Positions 16,581-24,738 of a stretch of 46,306 bases of DNA are shown piece after piece. The notes under the pieces were generated by a model. The model was not told the DNA's origin, ran no database searches, and was given only the letters and a program-made list of their open reading frames with translations. A program made the position numbers and the translations under genes. How positions within the stretch are numbered: position 1 is the stretch's first letter; each line of letters begins with the position of its first letter. The DNA comes from Verrucomicrobiia bacterium. GTDB lineage: Bacteria; Verrucomicrobiota; Verrucomicrobiia; JABWAM01. The DNA lies in NCBI GenBank assembly GCA_020849895.1, contig JADZFN010000018.1, forward strand, positions 1 to 46,306, in the 5' to 3' direction.

Positions 16581-18746
16581 TTACTTGCCGCCGCCGAGCT
16601 CGACGTAATCGGCGAGGATGTGCAACCCCTCCTCGTATTCGGGATCGCTTTTTGACGTGGATTCCGTCCCGTCCGCGCGGGCTTCCCCGTCCGTCGCGTC
16701 GAGGATCTCGTCTTCGCGAAGCGTTGCGGACGCCTGATCGAGCACCTTCTTGGTCAGGGCGGCGGTCTTCGGCGCGCCTCCCGAAAGCTCCTCGAGAGTC
16801 AGCTCCGTGACCTTCCATGGGGCGGCGGGGCGCGCCTTGCGCTCCTTCTCGCGGCGTTCCATGCGTGCCAGGTTTTCGCTGCGTTCCTTCTGTCTCTCGA
16901 CGAGGTTCAACGAAACGGTTTTCTCGGCGATCTGGGCCTTCAACCGTTCGATGTCGTGGCGGATATAGATGAACTCGGGGTCCGTCGTCAAACGCGCCTG
17001 AAAACGCCGTTTCAGCTCAGGCAGAACCGCCGCGACGTGGTTTACGGGGCGATAGACGGTCGGCGCGATCTCATCGTAGGGGAGCGGATGTTTCAGCGCC
17101 GCTTCCCCGATCTTCATGACGTCCATCGGACTGGGCCACTGGAGGTCCGGCACCACCCCGCGATACTGGGTTGATCCGCCGGAGACCCGGTAAAATTTCT
17201 GCACGGTGAGCTTGAGCGCGCCTCCGCGCGTGACATAGCGGGAGAGGTCCTCGATTTTCTGGACGGTGCCTTTCCCGAATGTGCTCGTGCCGCCGACGAT
17301 CACGGCGCGACCGTAATCCTGAAGCACGGCGGCGAGGATTTCCGCCGCCGAGGCGCTGATGTGGCTCACGAGCACCACGAGCGGCAGGTCGCACACCACC
17401 GATGGATCGTCGTCGTCGAGCACACGAACGCCTCCCGAGGCGCTCTCCACCTGAACGACCGGTCCCTTTCGGAGGAAAAGCCCGGCGAGCTCGACGACCT
17501 CGGCGAGGGCGCCGCCGCCGTTTTTCCGAAGATCGAGCACGAGGCCTTCGGCTCCCTTCTCTTGGAGGCGTTCGATGAGGCGGCGCGTGTCCTGCGTCAC
17601 GCTCTTGCCTTTTCCCGACATCTGAAAATCCGTGTAGAAGGAGGGGATGTCCAAATAGCCGTAGCGGTGGGTCCGTCCGTCGGGGCCGTTCTTCTCCACG
17701 AGGCGGGCTTTGGTTTCGGCCTCGGTGAGCTTGATCTCGTCGCGCACCAGGCGGATCTCCGCGCGCGCGGAGAGGTCCTCCGATTTCGCGGGGATCACCA
17801 GGAGGCGAACTTCGGTGCCTTTTTCGCCCCGGATTTTCTCCACCACTTTCGCCAGCTTCATGTCCACGACGTCCTCCAGCGGGCCGTTGCCCTGCGCGAC
17901 CGCCGCGATGCGGTCGTTGACCTGGAGGCGATGGTCGAGGTCGGCGGGGCCGCCGGGCACGATCGCAAGGATCTTCGCATAGCCGTCTTCGGTGCCGAGC
18001 ACGGCGCCGATCCCCTGCAGCGAAAGCTTCATGTTGATCGCAAAGGTGTCGAGTTCCTGGGGCGGCATGTAGTCCGAATGCGGATCGAACGCGCGCGCCA
18101 GCGACGTGAGATAGGTCTGAAGCACGGATTCCGCGTCCTCTTCGCGGACGGCCCTCAACAGGCGGTCGTAGCGTTTCCCGACGATCTGAACGGCTTCGGC
18201 GGGTTTGCGCTTCGCCAACAACTCCTGAAGGACTTCGAGCTTCACTCGCTGCCGCCAGAGTTTTCGCGCCTCCTCCTCGTCCTTCGGCCACGGCGCTTCG
18301 GTGCGGTCTTTGAGGAAACGCTCGTTCGTGCCGAAGGCGAGCTTTTCCTTGAGGATCTCCTTGACGAGCGCGACCCGCTGTTCGACCCGCTGGAGATAGC
18401 GCGCGAAGATCTCGAATCCGGGCCGCACATTTCCCCGGAGGGTTTCGTCGTCGAGAGTGGTCGCGTACTTCTGGAACTCCTGAAGGTCCGACTCGAGAAA
18501 CATCAGATGCGAGTAATCCAAGGTGTTGAGATAGAGGGAGAGAAAGCTCCTCGAAATTTCGTCGTCAATCGCGTGCCGGCGGAAGTGCTCCCGCGAGAGG
18601 AATCGGGCGACGACGAGCGCGATGCGTGAATCGTCGTCGGTCGGCTGGGGTGCCGCCGACGCTGTCGTCGCGCGCAGCGGCGTGCCGGTCGGCAGGAGGA
18701 GGGCCGCAAGCAGGAGCGCAACAGCTCGGGAAAATCGGCGGCTCAT
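16581..18746 (-). CDS. prc: Tail-specific carboxy-terminal processing protease (S41)
   Basis: This 721-aa periplasmic protease has an N-terminal signal peptide (AVALLLAALLLPTG). It has a long helical N-terminal domain, a PDZ domain (GIGAVLGTEDGYAKILAIVPGG), and the S41 catalytic core with the Ser/Lys dyad: Ser466 in HISASAAEIL and Lys492 in STFGKGTVQ. A C-terminal helical domain with many charged residues follows, as in E. coli Prc/Tsp. It cleaves proteins from their C-termini and matures or turns over envelope proteins. It is convergent with the PpiC gene. The 188 bases upstream to the DUF1015 gene show no recognisable feature. Confidence 0.93.
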   Translation of the reverse strand: MSRRFSRAVALLLAALLLPTGTPLRATTASAAPQPTDDDSRIALVVARFLSREHFRRHAIDDEISRSFLSLYLNTLDYSHLMFLESDLQEFQKYATTLDDETLRGNVRPGFEIFARYLQRVEQRVALVKEILKEKLAFGTNERFLKDRTEAPWPKDEEEARKLWRQRVKLEVLQELLAKRKPAEAVQIVGKRYDRLLRAVREEDAESVLQTYLTSLARAFDPHSDYMPPQELDTFAINMKLSLQGIGAVLGTEDGYAKILAIVPGGPADLDHRLQVNDRIAAVAQGNGPLEDVVDMKLAKVVEKIRGEKGTEVRLLVIPAKSEDLSARAEIRLVRDEIKLTEAETKARLVEKNGPDGRTHRYGYLDIPSFYTDFQMSGKGKSVTQDTRRLIERLQEKGAEGLVLDLRKNGGGALAEVVELAGLFLRKGPVVQVESASGGVRVLDDDDPSVVCDLPLVVLVSHISASAAEILAAVLQDYGRAVIVGGTSTFGKGTVQKIEDLSRYVTRGGALKLTVQKFYRVSGGSTQYRGVVPDLQWPSPMDVMKIGEAALKHPLPYDEIAPTVYRPVNHVAAVLPELKRRFQARLTTDPEFIYIRHDIERLKAQIAEKTVSLNLVERQKERSENLARMERREKERKARPAAPWKVTELTLEELSGGAPKTAALTKKVLDQASATLREDEILDATDGEARADGTESTSKSDPEYEEGLHILADYVELGGGK

Positions 18747-18934
18747 GAAGCGGGCACCCTATCAGGCCCCCGCCCGCCGCGCAACGGCCGCCCAGCCTCC
18801 CGATTCGTCTGAATGCGGGACGGGAGACGCGCGACGCAAGACGGAAAGGCTCGCGTCCCTGCGGGCCGCCCGGCCGCTCCATCTTTGCTGTTTTCGCGCA
18901 GCGACCTCAAAAACCGTCGCATCCCTTTTCCGCC

Positions 18935-20158
18935 TCATCCGTCGAAGACGTGGTTGAAAAGGCCGTCGCGGAGTTTTGGTTCGAACCAGGTGCTTTTCGG
19001 AGGCATGACTTGGCCGCGGTCGGCGATGGCCATGAGATCGGCGACGGAAGTGGGATGCATTGAAAAGGCGACGCCTTCGGGATGTTCGGCGGCCAGCTTT
19101 TCGAGTTCGGCCGTGCCGCGGATGCCGCCGACGAAACGGATGCGCTCGGAGGTTCGAGGATCGCCGATGCCGAGGATCGGGGCGAGGACCTGTTTCTGGA
19201 GGAGGGCGACATCGAGCCGCTCGACGGGTTCGTGTTCGCGAGCGATCCGTTCGGCGCGCCAGCGAAGGACGCGCCAGCGTCCCGAGGAACGGAAACACAC
19301 CTCGTGCGCGTTCCGGGGAATCGGAGAAGCCGCGTCCGCGACCTCGGCGACTTCGCGGATCCGGTCGAGGAAGGCCTCTTCGGAAAGCCCCACGCGATCG
19401 AGGACGAAGCGGTTGTAGGCGAGGATCCGCGTCGTGTCGGCGGGAAAGAGCACCGCGAGAAAACCCGCGACGGCGGCGCGGTCGGGTTGCTTCTGCCAGA
19501 GGCGCACGGCGGCGGCGGTGCGGTGGTGGCCGTCGGCGATGTAGAGCGCGGGAAGCGCGTGGAAGCCCTCCTCGATTGCGCGGAGGGCGGCGGGATCGGC
19601 GACGGTCCACGTCGTATGACGGACGCCGTCCTCGGCGACGAAGTCCACCTCGGGTTTCTCCAACGCGCGTTTTTCGAGGATGCGGGACAGGGCGGGGGAG
19701 TCGCGGAAGAGAAGGAACGCGGGACCCGTCTGCGCGCCGAGGGTTTCGATGTGGCGCATGCGGTCGTTTTCCTTGTCCGGACGAGTGAACTCGTGGCGTT
19801 TGACGAGGCCGCGTTCGACTTCGGCGCAGCTCGCAAGGGCCACGAAGCCGGTCTGGGCGTGTCCATGCGCTTCCTGACGATAGAGATGAAAAGCGGGACG
19901 GACGTCGCGGACGAGATGGCCTTCCTCTTGGAGACGTCGGAAGTTTTTGGCGCCGCACGCGTAGACGGCGGGATCGTCGGCGCGGAGGGTCGGCGGCAGC
20001 TCGATCTCGGGTTTCGAGACGCGGAGAAAGCTCAGCGGGCGGCGCGCCGCAAGGGCTTTCGCTTCGTCCGAGGAGAGGACGTCGTACGGCGGCGCGGCGA
20101 TCTCGGCGGCGCGGTCGGGTCTTGCGCGCAGGGCGCGGAACGGAAGGATGGTGGCCAT
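18935..20158 (-). CDS. DUF1015 family protein
   Basis: This 407-aa cytosolic protein matches the DUF1015 pattern throughout: LPFRALRARPDRAAEIAAPP with the PPYDVLS turn, FLRVSKPEIELP, a FHLYRQEAHGHAQTGFVAL strand pair, KRHEFTRPDKENDRMRHIE, and the family hallmark ALYIADGHHRTAAAVRLW. A C-terminal VMPPKSTWFEPKLRDGLF motif closes it. The biochemical role of the family is not firmly known to me. The gene starts 7 bases after ispH ends on the same strand, so the two are probably co-transcribed. Confidence 0.88.
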   Translation of the reverse strand: MATILPFRALRARPDRAAEIAAPPYDVLSSDEAKALAARRPLSFLRVSKPEIELPPTLRADDPAVYACGAKNFRRLQEEGHLVRDVRPAFHLYRQEAHGHAQTGFVALASCAEVERGLVKRHEFTRPDKENDRMRHIETLGAQTGPAFLLFRDSPALSRILEKRALEKPEVDFVAEDGVRHTTWTVADPAALRAIEEGFHALPALYIADGHHRTAAAVRLWQKQPDRAAVAGFLAVLFPADTTRILAYNRFVLDRVGLSEEAFLDRIREVAEVADAASPIPRNAHEVCFRSSGRWRVLRWRAERIAREHEPVERLDVALLQKQVLAPILGIGDPRTSERIRFVGGIRGTAELEKLAAEHPEGVAFSMHPTSVADLMAIADRGQVMPPKSTWFEPKLRDGLFNHVFDG

Positions 20159-20165
20159 TGAGACG

Positions 20166-21410
20166 TCAGGCGACGGCCTGCGCGCCGTTGCCGAGCAATT
20201 GCTCGGGAGTGACGTTGCGGAAGGAGAACAACCGACGGATGGTTTCCTCGATCAGGTTGTTCGGGCAGGAAGCGCCAGCGGTGACGCCGACAGTGAGATC
20301 GCCGGTGGGAAGCCAGCCCTCCGTTTCGATTTCCTGGTTTTTCTGCATGCTGAAGTGGACGATCCGCTGATCGGAGACCATTTTGCCGGCGTTTTTGATG
20401 AAATAGGTGGGCAGGCGGGCTTCGCCCATCTCGGCGAGATGGGATGTGTTCGAGGAGTTGTAGCCGCCGACCACCAACAGCAAATTGAGCGGTTCGGCGA
20501 GGAGTTTTTCGAGGGCGTCCTGCCGGTCCTGTGTGGCGCCGCAGATGGTGTCGAAGACGCGGAAGTGGGCGGCGAGATCGGCCGCCCCATAGCGGTCCAC
20601 CATCGCCTGGCGGAAGCGGTGTTGCACCTCTTCGGTCTCACCGCGAAGCATGGTCGTCTGATTGGCGACGCCGACGGCGCGGAGGTGGATATCGGGATCG
20701 AATCCTGGAGAATGCGCGCCTTTGAAGCGTGCGAGGAGTTCCGTTTTGTTGCCTCCGTGGCGGATGTAATTGCAGACGTAATCGGTCTCCGCGAGGTTGT
20801 ACACGACGAGATACTGGCCGTTGCCGTTCGCGGCGAGGGCGCGGGAGCTCGTGGCCTTCGTTTCCTCGTGCCACGCCTTGCCGTGGATGATGGAGGTGAC
20901 CTCTTCGGTGGCGTATTGGCGGACGCGCTTCCAGACGCTCATCACGTCGCCGCAGGTGGTGTCCACGAGCGCGCAACCTTTGCTCTTGAGCAGCTCCATG
21001 GTGGCGACCTCGGCGCCGAAGGCGGGGATGATGACGATGTCGTCGGCGGTGAGGTCTTCGATTCGCGCTTCAGGTTTGGGGCCGGTGAGCGTCTTGATCC
21101 CCATGGCGCGGATCTGGTCGTTGACTTCGGGGTTGTGGATGATCTCGCCGAGGATGTAGAGCGGGCGGTCCTTGAAGACCTTGCGCGCCGCGTAGGCGAG
21201 ATCAATGGCGCGCTCGACGCCGTAACAGAAACCGAACTCCTTGGCGAGGCGCACCGTCAGTCCGGAGGCCGAGAGGCGTCCTCCACCGGCGCGGATGCGC
21301 TCGACGAGGGCGCTGCGGTAGTGTTGTTCCACCTGTTCCTGAACGACCTTGAGCACCTCCGGTGTGCGGAGGTTGACCTTGGGGCGGGAGGGGGCGATGG
21401 AGGCGCTCAT
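20166..21410 (-). CDS. ispH: 4-hydroxy-3-methylbut-2-enyl diphosphate reductase
   Basis: IspH is the last enzyme of the MEP pathway and makes IPP and DMAPP using a [4Fe-4S] cluster. Marks are KEFGFCYGVERAIDLAYAAR (first cluster Cys), LGEIIHNPEVNDQIRAMG (catalytic His), LVDTTCGDVMSVWKRV (second Cys), ICGATQDRQDALEKLL (third Cys) and YNSSNTSHLAEM with TAGASCPNNLIEE near the end. The 414 aa is longer than E. coli IspH (about 316). The extra length is at the N-terminus (about 70 residues) and a middle segment, as in cyanobacterial and plant-type IspH. It heads an ispH-DUF1015 transcription unit. Confidence 0.95.
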   Translation of the reverse strand: MSASIAPSRPKVNLRTPEVLKVVQEQVEQHYRSALVERIRAGGGRLSASGLTVRLAKEFGFCYGVERAIDLAYAARKVFKDRPLYILGEIIHNPEVNDQIRAMGIKTLTGPKPEARIEDLTADDIVIIPAFGAEVATMELLKSKGCALVDTTCGDVMSVWKRVRQYATEEVTSIIHGKAWHEETKATSSRALAANGNGQYLVVYNLAETDYVCNYIRHGGNKTELLARFKGAHSPGFDPDIHLRAVGVANQTTMLRGETEEVQHRFRQAMVDRYGAADLAAHFRVFDTICGATQDRQDALEKLLAEPLNLLLVVGGYNSSNTSHLAEMGEARLPTYFIKNAGKMVSDQRIVHFSMQKNQEIETEGWLPTGDLTVGVTAGASCPNNLIEETIRRLFSFRNVTPEQLLGNGAQAVA

Positions 21411-21624
21411 GCCCGCAATCTAGGGTTGGCCGGAGGGAGAGGCAAGTCGTGGCGTCGTGGGGGGACTCGAACGCCGAAAAAATCGCCGGCTGCCGACGGA
21501 GGCGGCGCGAGGGGATGGTCCGGATATTCCCGATCGCATCGGGAACGTGCCGCGATGCGGAGGCGCCAGTCTTGGAGGAGGCTTGCCCCGCCGCGGTGAT
21601 TTCCTCATTCTCCGCCTCGTCCGC

Positions 21625-22269
21625 ATGGAACTGCCTCCCCTCGTTCTCGCCCTGGCGCTCGGCTACGCCCTCGGATCCGTGCCGTTCGGCTTCCTCCTCG
21701 GGAAGGCCCGGGGCGTGGACGTGCGGAAGCTGGGGAGCGGAAACATCGGCGCCACGAACGTGTGGCGCGCGCTCGGGCGGCCCTGGGGCATCGCCACGTT
21801 CGTCCTGGATTTCGCGAAAGCCCCGCTTGCGATCGTTCTCGCCCTGGGGCTCGCGCACCGTCATGGGGCGTCCGACGGCCTGACGGTTTGGGCTGAGATC
21901 GCCGCGTTCGCCGGCGCGATCCTCGGCCACAACTTCCCCGTCTGGCTCGGTTTCCGCGGAGGCAAAGGCGTGGCGTCGAGCGCAGGGGGGCTTCTCCTCC
22001 TCATGCCTCAGGCTTTTCTGGCGGTCGTGGCGGTCTGGCTCCTCGTGTTCGCCGGGTCGCGCATCGTCTCGCTCGCCTCGCTCGCCGGCGCCACGGCGCT
22101 TCCGTTTGCGGCGTGGTTTCTCGAGACGCCGCACGCCGGGTTGCGGGGGTTGTCGCTGCTGCTCGCGGCGATGATCGTCCTGCGCCACCGCGCCAACATC
22201 CGCCGCCTGTTCGACGGGACGGAGCACCGCTGGACGAAGAAGAAGAAGGCGACGGAGGCGACGCCATGA
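21625..22269 (+). CDS. plsY: Glycerol-3-phosphate acyltransferase PlsY
   Basis: This is an integral membrane acyltransferase (214 aa) that moves an acyl group from acyl-phosphate to glycerol-3-phosphate in phospholipid synthesis. PlsY signatures are GYALGSVPFGFLLGKARGVD, RKLGSGNIGATNVWRALGR and GHNFPVWLGFRGGKGVASSAG, interspersed with about five membrane helices. A short hydrophilic Lys-rich tail ends the protein. It overlaps gpsA by 4 bases (ATGA), coupling the two enzymes that make and acylate glycerol-3-phosphate. Confidence 0.95.
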   Translation: MELPPLVLALALGYALGSVPFGFLLGKARGVDVRKLGSGNIGATNVWRALGRPWGIATFVLDFAKAPLAIVLALGLAHRHGASDGLTVWAEIAAFAGAILGHNFPVWLGFRGGKGVASSAGGLLLLMPQAFLAVVAVWLLVFAGSRIVSLASLAGATALPFAAWFLETPHAGLRGLSLLLAAMIVLRHRANIRRLFDGTEHRWTKKKKATEATP

Positions 22270-23207
22270 GGGCGGCGGTTCTCGGCAACGGCGCCTGGGG
22301 CAGCGCGCTGGCCGGAGTCTGCGCGCGCCGAGGCCACGCCGTGAAAGTCTGGGGCGTTCCTGCCCGGCCGGAGGAAGCGCAAACCCTCGAGGAGGCGCTC
22401 GACGGCGTCGAGATGGTTCTCTTCGCGGTGCCTTCGCATGTGATGCGCGAAGTCTGCGGGCGCGCCCGGCCAAGCCTGCCTCCGGACGCGCTCCTCGTTT
22501 CCGCGACCAAAGGGATCGAGGAAGACACCGACCTCCGCATGTCGGAAGTGATCGCCGAGACGACCGGACGGAAGGAGATCGCCGTGGTCTCGGGACCGAG
22601 CTTCGCCGCCGAGGTGGCGCGGGGCGCGCCGACGGCCGTCGTGTGCGCTTCCGCGGCCGCACGCGTCGCGCGCGCCGCGCAGGCCGCGTTGGGGGGAGGC
22701 CATTTCCGGATCTACACCAGCGAGGACGTCGTCGGCGTGGAGCTCGGGGGATCGCTCAAGAATGTGATCGCCGTCGCGGCGGGCGCGTGCGCGGGGCTCG
22801 GCCTCGGCGACAATTCGCGCGCGGCGCTGATCACGCGCGGCATCGCGGAACTGTCCCGAGTCGGCACCGCGTTGGGCGGACAGCCTCGGACCTTTTTCGG
22901 GCTCAGCGGGATGGGAGACCTGATCCTGACGTGTTCGAGCATCCAGAGCCGCAACTATCAGGTAGGCGAGGCGCTCGGGCGCGGAGGGACGCTCGCCCAG
23001 GCCACGGCGGCGCTGAAGGGCGTGGCGGAAGGCGTCCGCACCGCTCGCTCGATACACCAGATGATCGAAAAGAGGAGCCTCGAAGCCCCGATCCTTGAGG
23101 CGGTGCATGCCGTGCTCCACGAGGGGAGGCCGGCGAAAGAAGCGCTCCGCGAGCTTATGTCGCGGGAACCGAAACCGGAATTCCTGATGGACTCATGGAG
23201 GCCGTGA
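22266..23207 (+). CDS. gpsA: Glycerol-3-phosphate dehydrogenase [NAD(P)+]
   Basis: This 313-aa cytosolic enzyme reduces dihydroxyacetone phosphate to sn-glycerol-3-phosphate, the substrate of the neighbouring PlsY. It has the Rossmann motif VLGNGAWGSALAGV, FAVPSHVMREV, SATKGIE, VVSGPSFAAEVARG, then the catalytic Lys in GGSLKNVIAVAAGACAGLGL and GLSGMGDLILTCSS. The start codon overlaps the plsY stop. Its 3' end overlaps the convergent flavin oxidoreductase gene by 53 bases, an unusually long coding overlap. Confidence 0.95.
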   Translation: MRAAVLGNGAWGSALAGVCARRGHAVKVWGVPARPEEAQTLEEALDGVEMVLFAVPSHVMREVCGRARPSLPPDALLVSATKGIEEDTDLRMSEVIAETTGRKEIAVVSGPSFAAEVARGAPTAVVCASAAARVARAAQAALGGGHFRIYTSEDVVGVELGGSLKNVIAVAAGACAGLGLGDNSRAALITRGIAELSRVGTALGGQPRTFFGLSGMGDLILTCSSIQSRNYQVGEALGRGGTLAQATAALKGVAEGVRTARSIHQMIEKRSLEAPILEAVHAVLHEGRPAKEALRELMSREPKPEFLMDSWRP

Positions 23208-24696
23208 CGCCTTCCGCGGCAGAGCGCTTCTCGAGGAGGCGGGCAATCACGTCCTGAGCGCCGTAGGAATCGTTGCCGGGTTCCAGAAAACGGGCCACAT
23301 CGGCCACGTCGTCGCCGGCGGTCATGAGCACCGGCTCGCGCGTTCCGTCCGAAAGCGTTTGCGCAAGGCCGATCGTGCCGAGGAGGCCGTTGCAGACGCA
23401 TTTTCGTCCCACGGTGTCTTCGCGGCGGCCTCCCTTCGCGACGTAATCCTCCACGGGTTCCGCGGGGCAACGGTAGCCCAGATTGCCGTCGGATTTTCGG
23501 TAGAGGCGTCGCAGGTATCCGAGGTCGCAGACGCGCGTGCGGCCCTCGTAGACCGACGCCTCCGACATCGTCTCCTCCATCCGGAGCACCTTGAAAGGGA
23601 ATCCGGTGGGAGAAGCCACCGGGTCGGTGAAGACCGAAGCGGCTCCGGCGCGGCTCATCTCGAGGACCCGCGTCTTGAGCTCCGGCGCAATGCCGGATTC
23701 GCGGCAGAAGGCGAAGGCGGTGCCCACTTGAACTCCGGCCGCGCCGAGGCGGAGCGCATCTTCCACTCTGTCGGCGGTCGCATAAGAGCCGGCGAGCCAG
23801 AACGGGAGCCCGAGCGCCCGGATCTTGTCGAGTTCAGGGACGTCGCGGGCGCCGTAGATCGGTTCTCCGTCCGCGTTGAGCTGCATCGGGCCGCGGGGCG
23901 GGGCATTGTGTCCTCCTGCGGTGGGGCCTTCGATCACGAAGCCGTCCACCTTTCCGTTGGACTTGCGTGCCAGAGTCAGCGCGAGAGTGGCCGACGAGAT
24001 GATGGCGAGAAAAAGCGGCCGTTTCAGCGCGGGCGAAGGCCCGCCGAAAATCGTGCGGGGATCGAATCGCGCGTCGAAGGCGTCGCCCGGCCCGCAATCT
24101 TCCACGTCCATCCGCAACTCGGCGGGTTCGCCCCGCGAGAGGCGGTCGAGCGCGCCGGGGATGGCGCGGGGGATGCCCGCGCCCATGAGCACATAATCCA
24201 CTCCGGCAAGCATCGTTCCGAAGAGCGAAGGGAGCGTGGGCAGCTGGATCTTTTCGAGGAGGTTCACGCCCACGATCCCCTCATGCCCTTCCTTCGTCAG
24301 CCAGACCTCGGCGAAATTACCCGCCACCATCAGTTCGATCAGCGCAGGGCCTGGAGTCAGCGTGGGGAGCGCCGTCAGGCGGAAGGGGGCGGTGGCCGAC
24401 TTTCCTCCAGCGAGATAGTGGTTGCGCAGGATGCGTTCCGCCACGGAAGGCACCGGGAAATGCTCCAACGCGCGGCGGTAGTGTCCGCCGGGATCGCCCG
24501 CCTGAAGGCTGCGCGCCATCACCACGCCCATCGCCGTCCCGGAGATCACACCGAGTTGTCCCTGAGTGGAAACGGCGCGGGCAAGCCGCCAGTTTGAAAC
24601 GCCGACGCCCATGCCGCCCTGGATGATGATGGGAGGTAAAGTAATGGGTATGGAAGCTTGCGCGGAAAGAGGGAGACAGGCAAATGAAAAGGGCAA
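23155..24696 (-). CDS. Nitronate monooxygenase-like flavin oxidoreductase
   Basis: This 513-aa TIM-barrel FMN enzyme of the 2-nitropropane dioxygenase group has IIIQGGMGVGVSNWRLARAV at the N-terminus, MGAGIPRAIPGALDRL, GFVIEGPTAGGHNAPP (phosphate/FMN loop) and FWLAGSYATADRVEDALRLG followed by AAGVQVGTAFAFCRES. The C-terminal third has several cysteines (CDLGYLRRLY, YRCPAEPVEDY, GRKCVCNGLL). It is longer than simple nitronate monooxygenases (about 350 aa). It could instead be a related enoyl-reductase-like enzyme, and the substrate is not known. Its 3' end runs 53 bases into gpsA on the other strand. Confidence 0.8.
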   Translation of the reverse strand: MPFSFACLPLSAQASIPITLPPIIIQGGMGVGVSNWRLARAVSTQGQLGVISGTAMGVVMARSLQAGDPGGHYRRALEHFPVPSVAERILRNHYLAGGKSATAPFRLTALPTLTPGPALIELMVAGNFAEVWLTKEGHEGIVGVNLLEKIQLPTLPSLFGTMLAGVDYVLMGAGIPRAIPGALDRLSRGEPAELRMDVEDCGPGDAFDARFDPRTIFGGPSPALKRPLFLAIISSATLALTLARKSNGKVDGFVIEGPTAGGHNAPPRGPMQLNADGEPIYGARDVPELDKIRALGLPFWLAGSYATADRVEDALRLGAAGVQVGTAFAFCRESGIAPELKTRVLEMSRAGAASVFTDPVASPTGFPFKVLRMEETMSEASVYEGRTRVCDLGYLRRLYRKSDGNLGYRCPAEPVEDYVAKGGRREDTVGRKCVCNGLLGTIGLAQTLSDGTREPVLMTAGDDVADVARFLEPGNDSYGAQDVIARLLEKRSAAEGVTASMSPSGIPVSVPAT

Positions 24697-24738
24697 GCGA
24701 AGCAGATTACGCGAATTCCCCGACGCCGTCGCCGGGCG

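Noticed and set aside
21440-21475. tRNA-like 3' end on the minus strand (GTTCGAGTCC followed by a CGCCA end)
   Set aside because: The T-stem does not pair and no matching acceptor 5' strand or anticodon arm exists within 100 bases. A tmRNA would have to run through plsY.
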